Shown here: one piece after another, positions 9,692 through 18,857 of the stretch
How the letters are laid out: the number at the start of each line of letters is the position of its first letter
Position numbering within the stretch: the stretch's first letter is position 1
From: Polynucleobacter sp. MWH-Berg-3C6
GTDB taxonomy: Bacteria > Pseudomonadota > Gammaproteobacteria > Burkholderiales > Burkholderiaceae
Length of the DNA stretch: 64,000 bases
Assembly: GCF_018881855.1 (NCBI RefSeq)
Contig: NZ_JACVPN010000001.1
Location: 124,001-188,000, forward strand
Direction of reading: 5' to 3'
Position numbers and translations under genes: made by a program
Notes under the pieces: model-generated
Seen by the model: the letters and a program-made list of their open reading frames with translations, nothing else
Told to the model about the DNA's origin: nothing
Database searches by the model: none

Positions 9692-11314
9692 TTAGCGTAG
9701 CAAGGTATTAATAGAGATTAAATCTTCATCCGTTAAGGCCGCAGCATGCGCTTTTAATTTGATGGCATTTAGTATAGTGTTGTAGCGTGCTTGCTGTAAC
9801 TGGGATCGAGTGGTAATTAAAGTATCCAGCGCAATCAAGACATCAATATTGATTAAGGTCCCCACTTGGAATCCTAATTTGCTTGACTCAAGCGCAGAGC
9901 TCGATGAGCGTTCAGCAGCCTCAAAGGCCTTCACGCTGGCTAGTCCGCCATAGAACCCAGTAAACGCAGCTTTAGTATTTTGAGCTGCGGTACGTCGAGC
10001 GTTGTCATAGTTTGCTTTGGCTTGATCTACCAGTGCAGCATTTTGACGAATGACCGAACTGCTAAATCCACCAGAGACTAGTGGAATAGTCATTTGTAAT
10101 GCGATGGTGTTGTTATACACATTCGTATTGGATGGCGTGTAGCTATTTGGCGTTCCGTTAGACGTGTTATAGCCACTGCTACCTACAAAGTTGACCGATG
10201 GATAATTGAGCGCTTGTGCAGCACGATAAGTGCTTTCTGCAAGGCTAACGGTGAGTTGAGTGGCTAAGACATTAAAGTTTGCTGCTTCTGCTTGGTTAAT
10301 CCAGTCCTCAATGGTTTGTCCGGGAGGTAATTGAGGATTGACGGATTCTGCAATAGGATTGCCCTTGCTATCTTTACTTTTAGAGCGCGGATCTTTGAGA
10401 ACCCCATCAATTTTGGCTTCCTTCACGAGAGGTTTTAATGGCCCGACAGGTCGGCCAACCAATTGTTCTAGGACTCCACGCTTCACAATCAAATCAGCTT
10501 GCGCAGCGATTTCTTGTGAGTTCGCCAAATCTAAGGCGGCCTGCGCAGTATTAACATCAACAATGGTTGCCAGACCCGCATCAAACTTTGCTTGAGCAAT
10601 ATCGAGCTGCTGCTTAATCAAGCCTTTTTTGTTTTGATATAGCGCAACGTTATCTTGGCTCGTGAGTGCATCAAAGTAAGCTTGAGAAACGCGAATGATG
10701 AGATCTTGTTGCGCCAAGTAAAAGCGCATATCTGCAATCTTGGTATTGAGATCACCTTGTTTAAATGCCTCTAGAGCGCTTACATTAAATACGGGTTGCG
10801 TTAATGTGACTGTGTAGCTCTTCTGATCAAATACACGAGAATTTCCGGAGGTGGGCGATACATTGGTAGCGCTTGCTCCATGCTGGTAATAACGGGTGCC
10901 AGTAGGAGTTGCATTGGCTTGTGGCAACAATAGTGATAAGCCTTGCCAATAGAGTTCTTTGCTAGCCTGGTAATTAAAGCGTGCTGCATTTAATACTGGG
11001 TCGCTAAACGCAGCCTCTTGGTATAGCTGGATTAAATCAACCAATTGACCTTGAGCGTTACTGGCTGCATTACCCGTGACGTTTGACGGTGCAGGAGTAG
11101 TAGGTAGAGCCGCTTTCGATGGCACGACAAACTGAGGCGGCTGCTCTAGACTAACCAGACTGGATGCGCTCATTGGAATTGGCAAAGCCGGTTTTGCCGC
11201 ACCATTCGGGTTTTGGGCAAAAGCATCAAATGCCAATAAATTAAGGCCGAACGCCTGGCTTAGGATTAAACCAATAGTGCTGATTTGGGAGCGGCGAAAA
11301 CGGGCTTGGGTCAT
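9692..11314 (-). CDS. TolC family outer membrane efflux protein
   Basis: A 540-aa outer membrane channel of the TolC/OEP family, the exit duct of type I secretion or RND/ABC efflux. An N-terminal signal-like segment (LILSQAFGLNLLAFDAFA, cleavage predicted near residue 34) is followed by a Pro/Ala/Ser-rich linker to about residue 85. Two OEP repeats follow, each with Asn/Gln-rich coiled-coil helices such as FDAGLATIVDVNTAQAALDLA and FQVGTLINIDVLIALDTL. The linker is longer than in classical TolC. The insert KDPRSKSKDSKGNPIAESVN (about 310-330) lies between the repeats. No inner-membrane partner is adjacent. It is convergent with waaC and divergent from uppP. Confidence 0.88.
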   Translation of the reverse strand: MTQARFRRSQISTIGLILSQAFGLNLLAFDAFAQNPNGAAKPALPIPMSASSLVSLEQPPQFVVPSKAALPTTPAPSNVTGNAASNAQGQLVDLIQLYQEAAFSDPVLNAARFNYQASKELYWQGLSLLLPQANATPTGTRYYQHGASATNVSPTSGNSRVFDQKSYTVTLTQPVFNVSALEAFKQGDLNTKIADMRFYLAQQDLIIRVSQAYFDALTSQDNVALYQNKKGLIKQQLDIAQAKFDAGLATIVDVNTAQAALDLANSQEIAAQADLIVKRGVLEQLVGRPVGPLKPLVKEAKIDGVLKDPRSKSKDSKGNPIAESVNPQLPPGQTIEDWINQAEAANFNVLATQLTVSLAESTYRAAQALNYPSVNFVGSSGYNTSNGTPNSYTPSNTNVYNNTIALQMTIPLVSGGFSSSVIRQNAALVDQAKANYDNARRTAAQNTKAAFTGFYGGLASVKAFEAAERSSSSALESSKLGFQVGTLINIDVLIALDTLITTRSQLQQARYNTILNAIKLKAHAAALTDEDLISINTLLR

Positions 11315-11432
11315 CTAATTCGGATACTGTTCAATGTGCCATGAAGTTTAAGGCCAATTCATCCAAAGTGCCTATTAAGCAGCTATTTTGCCAAATTCCC
11401 ATGCTTTTCCCTGAAGCCTATAAAATTTGCCT

Positions 11433-12278
11433 ATGGATCTACTTTTGTTATTGAAGGCAGTTATTTTGGGGGTGGTAGAGGGCTTAACGGAGTTTTTGCC
11501 GATCTCTAGTACCGGTCATCTGATATTGGTCGGGGATTTACTTGATTTCAATGATGATCGGGGCAAGGCCTTTGAGGTCATTATTCAGTTCGGCGCCATT
11601 TTGGCAGTCTGCTGGGAGTTTCGTGCCAAGCTATTCAAAGTTGCATTCTCAGTTACGAGTAGCGCTAACTCCCGCCGTTTTGTTCTTAATTTATTAATCG
11701 CATCGGTTCCGGCAATGGGTTTGGCATTTATATTTGGCAAGCACATCAAAGCAGTTTTATTTTCGCCAATACCGGTAGCAAGCGCTTTTATTGTCGGCGC
11801 CTTAATTATTTTCTGGGCAGAGCGTCGTCAAGAAAAAATCTCTTTTGCTAAGAGTCATATCCAGTCAGTTGACGATCTTTCACCGTTGGATGCCCTCAAG
11901 GTTGGTTTAGCGCAGTGTGCTGCATTAATACCGGGTACCTCACGCTCAGGTGCAACCATTATTGGTGGCATGTTATTTGGTTTGCCGCGCGCAGTTGCCA
12001 CAGAATTCTCTTTCTTCTTGGCAATTCCAGTAATTGGCGGGGCTACCGCATATGAGTTACTCAAGCTTTGGAAGGAACCGGTAGCATTCTCAGGAGATTT
12101 TGCGCTTGCGACTGTAGTCGGTTTTGTTGCGGCGTTTATTTCGGCATTTATTTGTGTGCGCTGGTTAATTCATTACGTAGCACACCATAACTTCATTCCA
12201 TTTGCGTGGTACCGAATTGCCTTTGGACTTTTGGTCTTGATTACTTCATATACTGGCTTAATTGCTTGGTCACATTAA
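11433..12278 (+). CDS. uppP: Undecaprenyl-diphosphatase (BacA/UppP)
   Basis: A 281-aa polytopic inner-membrane enzyme that dephosphorylates undecaprenyl pyrophosphate to recycle the lipid carrier for peptidoglycan and O-antigen. Family motifs are [17 protein letters not shown] near the N-terminus and [13 protein letters not shown] in the second half; together they form the active site. I chose the ATG at 11433; a TTG two codons upstream (11427) is also in frame. No strong Shine-Dalgarno is visible for either. It is divergent from the TolC-family gene. Confidence 0.95.
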   Translation: MDLLLLLKAVILGVVEGLTEFLPISSTGHLILVGDLLDFNDDRGKAFEVIIQFGAILAVCWEFRAKLFKVAFSVTSSANSRRFVLNLLIASVPAMGLAFIFGKHIKAVLFSPIPVASAFIVGALIIFWAERRQEKISFAKSHIQSVDDLSPLDALKVGLAQCAALIPGTSRSGATIIGGMLFGLPRAVATEFSFFLAIPVIGGATAYELLKLWKEPVAFSGDFALATVVGFVAAFISAFICVRWLIHYVAHHNFIPFAWYRIAFGLLVLITSYTGLIAWSH

Positions 12279-12312
12279 CAATATTAAGAATCTAGAGAAT
12301 ACGGAACCCAAG

Positions 12313-12777
12313 ATGGACTCATCAATTGACGCAATTACCAATAATATTCAGCTAGCACTGGCACCAGTCTTTTTACTCACTGCAGTGGCTACTATGATCA
12401 ATGCGATCTCTACTCGCCTAGCTAGAACAGTCGATCGGATGCGAGCCATTCAGAGGCTGATTTACCAAGGGGATGTAAAAGATCAGGAAGCTCTTCTACA
12501 TCTCACTAAAGAGGCTCAGGAGGCAAAGATGCGTGGACGTCTTTGTACGGCGGCAATCTTTTTTGTTGTTCTAAGTGGCGTTTTTATTTCCTTAACAGTT
12601 CTAGAGCTCTTTTTCTTTCAAGCTGGTGCTGTCCGCTCTATGCAAACAACCTATGTCATCTGGACCTTTGTGTTGGGTTTAATTTCTTTTATGACTTCTC
12701 TGTGCATTGTGTTGACAGAGATTGTTTTTGCTTATCGTTCTGCTGGCTGGAGTACGCCTGGAATTCAGTTTAAATAA
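12313..12777 (+). CDS. DUF2721 family membrane protein
   Basis: A 154-aa protein matching the DUF2721 pattern: [33 protein letters not shown] near the N-terminus, a charged central stretch and two further hydrophobic helices. Function is unknown and it is probably an inner-membrane protein. I placed the start at the ATG at 12313. The open frame reaches back to a TTG at 12262 that overlaps uppP, but the extra 17 residues look non-conserved. Its stop overlaps the trmB start by 1 bp, suggesting co-translation. Confidence 0.8.
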   Translation: MDSSIDAITNNIQLALAPVFLLTAVATMINAISTRLARTVDRMRAIQRLIYQGDVKDQEALLHLTKEAQEAKMRGRLCTAAIFFVVLSGVFISLTVLELFFFQAGAVRSMQTTYVIWTFVLGLISFMTSLCIVLTEIVFAYRSAGWSTPGIQFK

Positions 12778-13556
12778 TGCTGAGAACTGAGCGCATTCGT
12801 TCCTTTGTATTGAGGGCCGGCAGGACAACCTCTGGACAGCAGCGCGCCATTGATGAGCTTGGCCCACAATATCTCATTCCTTTTCAGAATCAGCTACTTG
12901 ATCTGAAGACTGCATTCAAGGGCTCGACAAACCCCAAAATTTTAGAAATTGGTTTTGGTATGGGGGAGACGACCGCAAAGATTGCGGGGCTGCGCCGCGA
13001 AGACGATTTTCTAGCAATTGAAGTCCACACGCCTGGCGTAGGTGCGCTTCTCAAACTCATTGGCGAGAACAATCTCACTAATGTGCGTCTCATACGTCAC
13101 GATGTAGTTGAGGTCTTGGAGCAAATGATTGCTCCAAACTCTTTGGATGGCATTCATATCTATTTTGCAGACCCTTGGCATAAGAAGCGCCATCACAAGC
13201 GTCGCCTGATTCAAGAACCATTTGTGAATTTATTAATCTCTAAATTAAAACCAGGCGCCTATCTTCATCTGGCAACCGATTGGCATAACTACGCCGAGCA
13301 GATGCTACTGGTCTTGAATGCCCAGGCTGATTTGCAAAATACTTCGACTAATAGAGTCAAAGTAGAAACCTTTACCAACGAAGATGCTGCCAAGCCAGGT
13401 GAAATTGCGAATGAATTTAAGCCCTCACTTGAGCAACTGGGTTCAGAGCATCTGGGTTATGTTGAAAGACCATCGTATCGACCCATTACCAAGTTTGAAA
13501 CCCGTGGCATCAAACTAGGGCATGGTGTCTGGGATTTGGTTTACCGGAAAAAGTAA
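12777..13556 (+). CDS. trmB: tRNA (guanine-N7-)-methyltransferase
   Basis: A 259-aa TrmB, methylating N7 of G46 in the tRNA variable loop with SAM. The SAM-binding motif [11 protein letters not shown] is at about residues 55-65, and the family signature [17 protein letters not shown] at about 129-145. The N-terminal segment [24 protein letters not shown] is typical. The start overlaps the preceding stop (TAATG). It is convergent with nusB, with 29 bp between the stops. Confidence 0.95.
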   Translation: MLRTERIRSFVLRAGRTTSGQQRAIDELGPQYLIPFQNQLLDLKTAFKGSTNPKILEIGFGMGETTAKIAGLRREDDFLAIEVHTPGVGALLKLIGENNLTNVRLIRHDVVEVLEQMIAPNSLDGIHIYFADPWHKKRHHKRRLIQEPFVNLLISKLKPGAYLHLATDWHNYAEQMLLVLNAQADLQNTSTNRVKVETFTNEDAAKPGEIANEFKPSLEQLGSEHLGYVERPSYRPITKFETRGIKLGHGVWDLVYRKK

Positions 13557-13585
13557 GTCCTGGCAGCTAAATCAAGCTACGTGTT

Positions 13586-14098
13586 TTAACTTGCTTTGGT
13601 CTCAGCGCTACGTAATGTTTGAGCGAGCAGATCCAGTACACCGTTCACATACTTGTGACCATCGGTACCGCCAAAGGTTTTGGCTAACTCTACTGCTTCA
13701 TTGATCGCAACTTTGTAGGGTACAGAAAGATCTGCCGCTAATTCATAAGTACCAATTAAGAGTGCAGCGTGCTCTACCGGAGAGAGTTCATTGATTGGGC
13801 GATCTAATGCTGGTGTGATAAGCGCTTCTAATTCATCTGCACGATCTAAAACGCCTTCAAAGATACCTTGGAACAAATCAAGTTGGCAGCGACGAAACGC
13901 TGGATCTTCAGCCAATTGTTTGGCAATCGCTGCGCTATTAGGCAAGCTACCTGCGCGACGCACCACAAGACTTTGGTAGACGCCTTGCAAAGCATATTCC
14001 CGAGCGCGACGACGCGGAGTAAGCGAGCGCTTAGGGGCTACTGACTTGACTTCCTTTGTGGCTGCAGGACTAGAAGAGTTAAGGCTAGGTTTAGGCAT
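13586..14098 (-). CDS. nusB: Transcription antitermination protein NusB
   Basis: A 170-aa all-helical NusB that binds boxA RNA with NusE (S10) in rRNA antitermination. The body (about residues 28-160) has the family segments RRRAREYALQGVYQSLV, LSPVEHAALLIGTYEL, VPYKVAINEAVELAKTFGGTDGHKYVNGVLD. The N-terminal Ser/Pro/Lys-rich stretch of ~25 residues is an extension. It starts 8 bp after ribH on the same strand, the common ribBA-ribH-nusB operon order. Confidence 0.95.
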   Translation of the reverse strand: MPKPSLNSSSPAATKEVKSVAPKRSLTPRRRAREYALQGVYQSLVVRRAGSLPNSAAIAKQLAEDPAFRRCQLDLFQGIFEGVLDRADELEALITPALDRPINELSPVEHAALLIGTYELAADLSVPYKVAINEAVELAKTFGGTDGHKYVNGVLDLLAQTLRSAETKAS

Positions 14099-14106
14099 GA
14101 GAATAA

Positions 14107-14622
14107 TTACTCTTCTTCGCTGGGGTTGATTTCGATATCAATATCGGGGGTGAGTGCTAAAGCCAGGTTCGCCATTTCTACTACGGCTCTAGCGCAATCA
14201 GCACCTTTAACTTGCACGCGCACTTGCGCTTGCTCATCGGTATCGCAGGTCAACACGCCATTTGCGATTGGCAGACCTGAGTCAATCGAGATGCGTGTAA
14301 TGCCTGCAGCAGATTCGTTGGAGACGAGTTCAAAGTGATAGGTTTCACCGCGGATCACAGCGCCTAAAGCTACTAAGCCATCAAACTCACCAGTCTCAAC
14401 CAGTTTTTGGAGTGCAAATGGAATCTCCAGTGCACCAGGCACGGTAACCAGTTTGATATCAGCCTGCGCAACTCCTAAAGCAATGAGCTCCTCAATGCAG
14501 GCATTAGTGAGAGCTACACAATGCTCTTCATTAAAGCGCGCTTGCACAATGCCAATTCGAAGGTCTTGACCATTGAGGTCTGCTTCGAGTACGCCTACAA
14601 AGTCATTGTGAGAGCTAGTCAT
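14107..14622 (-). CDS. ribH: 6,7-dimethyl-8-ribityllumazine synthase
   Basis: A 171-aa RibH, condensing 5-amino-6-ribitylaminouracil with 3,4-dihydroxy-2-butanone 4-phosphate in riboflavin synthesis. Family motifs are [28 protein letters not shown] and [24 protein letters not shown], which carries the catalytic His. An acidic C-terminal tail ([12 protein letters not shown]) is present. It lies between ribBX (upstream, 30 bp) and nusB (downstream, 8 bp). Confidence 0.96.
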   Translation of the reverse strand: MTSSHNDFVGVLEADLNGQDLRIGIVQARFNEEHCVALTNACIEELIALGVAQADIKLVTVPGALEIPFALQKLVETGEFDGLVALGAVIRGETYHFELVSNESAAGITRISIDSGLPIANGVLTCDTDEQAQVRVQVKGADCARAVVEMANLALALTPDIDIEINPSEEE

Positions 14623-14652
14623 GATGTTTTTCTAAAGAAGTTACTGAAGAGT

Positions 14653-15792
14653 TTACGGGGTAGCTGGTTTATAAGGTTGGTAGCCTGTCACTTCTAGCTT
14701 ATAGCCAGATAAGCTTGGTACTGGGTTTGGATTGGCAAGTAAACGCATTTTGCCAACACCAATATCTTTCAGAATTTGAGCGCCGATGCCATAGCTTCTG
14801 AAATCCGTTTTACGTGACAACGGTTTTTTCACAGCATCTTTAGGTTGATTAAGTTTTTGAAACTGCGCTAACCAATCCTGATCATTCGGGGCTGCGATAC
14901 CTGCAGCATTCAGAAGCACTGCAACACCCGCTGGAGCGGCAGCAATTTGTTGCAGTGCTTGCACGAGCGGCCAGGAATGATTGCTGACCTGCGAGTCCAA
15001 GAAATCCAATACTGTTACCGGTTCGTGAACTCGCACTAATGTCTCTTGAGTTTCAGATGGCTTGCCATGCACCAAGGCGATATGTACGCATGAGCTTGGA
15101 GTGTCGCGATAGATAATCCCCTCGAACTTGCCCCAAGGCGTAATAAATTCACGGGCACCTTCGCGCACCACGATACTTTCGTGTTGGCTGCGGTACTTAA
15201 TCAAATCAGCGATGCTGCCAATCTTGAGTTGATGCTCTTTAGCAAACTCGAGAAGGTCTGGCAGACGAGCCATGCTGCCATCATCTTTCATGATTTCGCA
15301 AATCACGGAAGTGGGTGAGCAACCAGCCATTGCGGCAAGATCGCAACCGGCTTCTGTGTGACCTGAGCGAATCAGTACACCACCTGGTTGAGCCATCAAA
15401 GGAAAGATATGGCCAGGTTGTACTAAATCGCTGGGCTTAGCATTGGGAGCGACAGCAGTTTTAATCGTTAAAGCCCGGTCTGCAGCAGAGATGCCAGTGG
15501 TGACTCCAGAAGCAGCTTCAATAGAGACTGTGAAATTGGTGCCCATCGAGGTGCCGTTATCGCGCACCATGAGTGGCAGGTTTAATTGCTGGCAACGCTC
15601 ACGAGTAAGGGTGAGGCAAATCAGGCCGCGACCATGCTTGGCCATGAAATTGACTGCTTCAGCTGTGACGTGATCGGCTGCCAGAACAAGATCGCCCTCA
15701 TTTTCACGATCTTCTTCGTCAACGAGAACGACCATCTTGCCGGCGCGCAGGTCGGCAATGATTTCTTCTGTGGAGGCGAGGGTATTTGGCAT
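14653..15792 (-). CDS. ribB: 3,4-dihydroxy-2-butanone 4-phosphate synthase with degenerate GTP cyclohydrolase II domain (RibBX type)
   Basis: A 379-aa protein. Residues 1-200 form an intact RibB domain: [10 protein letters not shown] (25-34), [41 protein letters not shown]. The C-terminal domain (about 205-379) aligns with RibA, but the region normally holding VRVHSxCLTGD and the zinc cysteines reads [15 protein letters not shown]. The three zinc Cys residues of GTP cyclohydrolase II are absent, although [15 protein letters not shown] sequence remains near the end. The second domain is therefore probably not a cyclohydrolase, as known for proteobacterial RibBX proteins. It is first in ribBX-ribH-nusB. 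Confidence 0.9.
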   Translation of the reverse strand: MPNTLASTEEIIADLRAGKMVVLVDEEDRENEGDLVLAADHVTAEAVNFMAKHGRGLICLTLTRERCQQLNLPLMVRDNGTSMGTNFTVSIEAASGVTTGISAADRALTIKTAVAPNAKPSDLVQPGHIFPLMAQPGGVLIRSGHTEAGCDLAAMAGCSPTSVICEIMKDDGSMARLPDLLEFAKEHQLKIGSIADLIKYRSQHESIVVREGAREFITPWGKFEGIIYRDTPSSCVHIALVHGKPSETQETLVRVHEPVTVLDFLDSQVSNHSWPLVQALQQIAAAPAGVAVLLNAAGIAAPNDQDWLAQFQKLNQPKDAVKKPLSRKTDFRSYGIGAQILKDIGVGKMRLLANPNPVPSLSGYKLEVTGYQPYKPATP

Positions 15793-15963
15793 AGCCCTCT
15801 ATTTTAAGCTGAGCAGGCAATTGCTGTTAGGTCCTACAAGAATATGCCGGCTTTCGGACAGCAAGAGCTTTGGTAATGCCTTTTAACGGCCTACAGACCC
15901 CCTGAAAATGCCTCAATGCGCCTGCCATGCCAAGTTACCTATAGAGACCTTTCAGATCATCAA

Positions 15964-16257
15964 ATGGAAGGTTCCCAAGGCTTTGTTTTATTGGAGGTCA
16001 TTGTGGCCATGAGTCTAATTTTGGGCTCGTGGATGGCTTTGCTTGGTGCTTATCAAAACTTAGCCTTACGCACTGCTCAAGTAGAAAGTAAAAGAACTCA
16101 ACTCAGAAGAGAGTTTGATGCTTTTGAAGTTGGTGAGCAACTCAGGCTAAGGGGCAGCACAAACACCAAAGGCCAAAACCATGAATCTTCTCGAATGTCT
16201 CGTCGCCATCGCACTCAGCATGCTGCTGCTCAACCCCCTTCTCAAAACAAGCGCTGA
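15964..16257 (+). CDS. Prepilin-type pseudopilin, PilV-like, short
   Basis: A 97-aa protein from the ATG at 15964 (113 aa if the upstream ATG at 15916 is used). MEGSQGFVLLEVIVAMSLIL is a clear type IV prepilin leader: Gly at -1, Phe at +1, Glu at +5, then a hydrophobic helix. This predicts cleavage by prepilin peptidase and insertion in the inner membrane. Only about 60 pilin-like residues follow. The last ~26 residues, encoded in the 77-bp overlap with the next gene, are basic and low in complexity (SSRMSRRHRTQHAAAQPP). It is first of four overlapping pseudopilin-like genes between ribBX and ribD. Confidence 0.6.
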   Translation: MEGSQGFVLLEVIVAMSLILGSWMALLGAYQNLALRTAQVESKRTQLRREFDAFEVGEQLRLRGSTNTKGQNHESSRMSRRHRTQHAAAQPPSQNKR

Positions 16258-16807
16258 TTTAGTGGCCAAACAAATCGAATATGAAAAAAGACAATCGCTC
16301 ACCGCCGAAGCTGAGCGTGCATTTGAGCTCATTGGGCGTGCTATCAGAATGGCTGGTTATCGCAATATTGATTCTCAGCAGCGGTACAAACAAGCAGAGC
16401 AATGGATTTTGGTTCAGAAAAAATCCGGATTTCGAGGGTCTGATTCTGTTACGGTTCACCATGAGATCTCTAGTGCAATCGATTTTGATTGCATTGGTAA
16501 TGCGTTAACGAAAGAGCGCACAAAATATGGGCTAGCACGCCAAGGATTTTTGGTAGATAGACAAGCCGGAATTGCAAAAGGTGCAAAAGTAAATGGCGGA
16601 TCGTTAATTTGCCAATCACTCGATCGGCAAGGTCGTTTACAAAACACAACCCTGATGAACGGTGTGAACTACTTAGCGATCGAAGAGATGAATACCTCAG
16701 AAAAATCACCTACACAAAAACTCTATCAGGTGAGTCTGCAAATGACCGATGGGGCCTTATTAAACCTAGACCTAATGCGTACCTTTAGCACTAGAAATCT
16801 GCCATGA
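16181..16807 (+). CDS. PilW-like minor pseudopilin without a standard leader
   Basis: A 208-aa protein. It begins directly with MNLLECLVAIALSMLLLNPLL, a pilin-type hydrophobic helix with Glu at position 5. It has no leader peptide and no Gly before the helix; upstream in the same frame a stop at 16148 is reached without a start codon. ERAFELIGRAIRMAGYRNID resembles PilW family sequence just after the helix. Cys pairs (CIGN, LICQS) could form a disulfide in the globular part. It overlaps the previous gene by 77 bp and the next by 4 bp (ATGA). Confidence 0.6.
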   Translation: MNLLECLVAIALSMLLLNPLLKTSADLVAKQIEYEKRQSLTAEAERAFELIGRAIRMAGYRNIDSQQRYKQAEQWILVQKKSGFRGSDSVTVHHEISSAIDFDCIGNALTKERTKYGLARQGFLVDRQAGIAKGAKVNGGSLICQSLDRQGRLQNTTLMNGVNYLAIEEMNTSEKSPTQKLYQVSLQMTDGALLNLDLMRTFSTRNLP

Positions 16808-17136
16808 TTTTGGCTTGGGTACTCTCATTATTGCTTCTCTGCGTCTCTTTGATAGTTCATCTGGAGCGCTTGACTGCATTGCGCATCATTGAAGTCAAAA
16901 CAATTGCACTCGCACAGCAACATTTTATAGCTGTAGAAAAAGCGCTATTAGATTGTGAGCAAAACCTCGGTACGCTTTCAGCATTAAGCGAAAATAATTG
17001 TTTTATTCAGCCAATCTCCAAAAATATTTGGTTAATTACGAGTAAACAAAAACCAAGAATACAAGTTCATGTTTTTCTGGATGAAAAGTCTGGTACTACG
17101 AGACGCTTAAATTGGCGACAGTCATTTGATGAATAA
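16804..17136 (+). CDS. Small membrane-anchored protein, PilX-like
   Basis: A 110-aa protein with one N-terminal hydrophobic helix (WVLSLLLLCVSLIVHLERL, residues 5-23) and a small hydrophilic domain with two Cys residues (LDCEQNL, ENNCFIQ). Position (third in a pseudopilin cluster), size and topology suggest a PilX-like minor pseudopilin, but there is no prepilin cleavage site and no decisive motif. It overlaps the PilW-like gene by 4 bp and the FimT-like gene by 11 bp, so the four genes are probably translated together. Confidence 0.45.
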   Translation: MILAWVLSLLLLCVSLIVHLERLTALRIIEVKTIALAQQHFIAVEKALLDCEQNLGTLSALSENNCFIQPISKNIWLITSKQKPRIQVHVFLDEKSGTTRRLNWRQSFDE

Positions 17137-17683
17137 TTATCATCAATCCTCTGGCGGTAGCTTGCTCGAGTTAATGGTGGTGATCGTGATTGTGGCCATC
17201 ATTGCTATGAGCACCATGCCACTTCTACAAAATCAAATTGCTGCCCGAGAAATCGATTCAGTTGCAAGACGATTTATTGCGCATGCGCATTTTGCGAGAC
17301 AGCAAGCTTTGTATCTAGGAGAGCGAGTGTTGTTAGCGCCAGCTAGTCAAGGTGGTTGGGATAATGGCTGGCTTATCCAAAGTGGTTGTATTGCTAAAAG
17401 GGTGCAATCAAACTGCACCCCTCAGCATTGGTTTTCTCAGGGTGCGATAGATCCGATTTATTTCAAGGGTGGTGGCAAACAGTTTGTAGATCCCCATTCT
17501 CAAAAAAGAGGTATTTTGTTTAATGCTGCTGGGGCTGCTAAAACTGGCCAAGGCGGGTTTGTGGCTAACCGTCTGATCTTGGGTCACCACAGGGCTCCCA
17601 GTCTTGAGCGGCAGCTGATTTTGGGCAGTGGGGGCCGCTGGAGAATCTGTGACCCGGCTAGAGATGCAAAGCGCTGTCAGTGA
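17126..17683 (+). CDS. FimT/GspH-like pseudopilin
   Basis: A 185-aa protein. The N-terminus MMNNYHQSSGGSLLELMVVI has a prepilin-type leader; cleavage after the first Gly would place Glu at +5. The helix continues VIVAIIAMSTMPLLQNQIA. Sequence such as VARRFIAHAHFARQQALYLGERVLL and LILGSGGRWRICD is typical of FimT/GspH pseudopilins. Four Cys residues are present in the globular domain. It is last of the pseudopilin cluster; ribD follows 25 bp downstream. No pilus ATPase, secretin or peptidase gene is nearby. Confidence 0.75.
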   Translation: MMNNYHQSSGGSLLELMVVIVIVAIIAMSTMPLLQNQIAAREIDSVARRFIAHAHFARQQALYLGERVLLAPASQGGWDNGWLIQSGCIAKRVQSNCTPQHWFSQGAIDPIYFKGGGKQFVDPHSQKRGILFNAAGAAKTGQGGFVANRLILGHHRAPSLERQLILGSGGRWRICDPARDAKRCQ

Positions 17684-17708
17684 ATGGATTGAATGGTTTA
17701 ATAGATGC

Positions 17709-18848
17709 ATGTACAGCGCAGTTGACCACCAGTTTATGGGCGAGGCTTTGGCCGAGGCTCAAAAAGCACTTTATTTATCCAACCCTAATCCTCGGGTAGG
17801 TTGTGTCATTGTCAAAGATGGCGAAATCATTGGTCGTGGTTTTACCCAAAAAGTGGGCGCAGCCCATGCAGAGGTGCAAGCATTGGCCGATGCGCAATCT
17901 AAAGGCAAAGATCCTGCAGGCTCCACTATCTATGTGACGCTCGAGCCTTGTAATCACACTGGTAAAACGCCGCCCTGTGTTGATGCCTTAATTGCCGTAA
18001 GGCCTGCCAAAGTGATTGCTGCGATGAGTGATCCAAATCCTTTAGTGGCTGGCAAGGGATTAGAAAGATTAAAAGCGGCTGGCATTGAAGTGCATTGCGG
18101 TCTATTAGAAGCCCAAGCCCAGGAACTGAATCGCGGATTTGTTTCGCGGATGACAAGAGGTCTTCCTTGGGTGCGTCTAAAAATCGCGGCTAGCCTCGAT
18201 GGTAAGACTGCATTACCCAATGGCAAGAGTCAGTGGATTACTGGCCCGTTAGCAAGAGCAGATGGTCATCACTGGCGTGCACAAGCTTGCGCAATCATTA
18301 CTGGTGTTGGCACTGTCAAAGAAGATGACCCTTCATTAAACGTGAGAGATGTCGTCACCCAGCGTCAACCGATGAGAATCATCATTGACTCTAAATTAGA
18401 GACACCGCCAAACTCCAAGATTCTCAATCAACTTGATCAATCGGGCGTTCTAATTGTGTGTGCGGAATTAGAGTCGCCTGGTAATCGTGAGAAGGCCAAA
18501 GCTTTTAAGGAGCGCGGTATTGAAGTGATTGCTATGGCTAATGCATTTGGTAAGGTGGATTTACCCAAACTCTTCTCGTATTTGGCCCAAGAGCGGCAGA
18601 TGAATGAGATTCATATTGAAGCTGGCTTCAAGCTCAATGGATCAATGCTTCGCGAAGACTGCGTTGATGAGTTGTTGCTTTACTACGCACCATTTTTTAT
18701 GGGCGAGGGTGTTGGTATGGCAAATGTACCAATCTTGCCCACATTAGATGCGCCCAAGAATTGGAAAGCCATTGATCAGTCCTTGTTCGGCTCTGATTTA
18801 AGACTGCGCCTCATTAAAAATTCAGCTACACAATTAATTAAGAACTAA
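17709..18848 (+). CDS. ribD: Riboflavin biosynthesis protein RibD (deaminase/reductase)
   Basis: A 379-aa bifunctional enzyme. The N-terminal deaminase domain has the zinc motif HAEVQAL and the TLEPCNHTGKTPPC pair of cysteines. The C-terminal reductase domain starts around GLPWVRLKIAASLDGKTALPNGKSQWITG. It performs the second and third steps of riboflavin synthesis. The frame extends upstream to 17628 inside the pseudopilin gene, but the ATG at 17709 gives the conserved N-terminus (FMGEALAEAQKAL) with a short lead. It is followed by ribE after 9 bp. Confidence 0.94.
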   Translation: MYSAVDHQFMGEALAEAQKALYLSNPNPRVGCVIVKDGEIIGRGFTQKVGAAHAEVQALADAQSKGKDPAGSTIYVTLEPCNHTGKTPPCVDALIAVRPAKVIAAMSDPNPLVAGKGLERLKAAGIEVHCGLLEAQAQELNRGFVSRMTRGLPWVRLKIAASLDGKTALPNGKSQWITGPLARADGHHWRAQACAIITGVGTVKEDDPSLNVRDVVTQRQPMRIIIDSKLETPPNSKILNQLDQSGVLIVCAELESPGNREKAKAFKERGIEVIAMANAFGKVDLPKLFSYLAQERQMNEIHIEAGFKLNGSMLREDCVDELLLYYAPFFMGEGVGMANVPILPTLDAPKNWKAIDQSLFGSDLRLRLIKNSATQLIKN

Positions 18849-18857
18849 AATCATCCC

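Noticed and set aside
15793..15915. FMN riboswitch upstream of ribBX
   Set aside because: The conserved RFN segments are not visible on either strand in the 123-bp gap.
17408..17710. 100-codon minus-strand frame opposite the FimT-like gene
   Set aside because: Mirror of a well-supported coding gene; no recognisable protein pattern.
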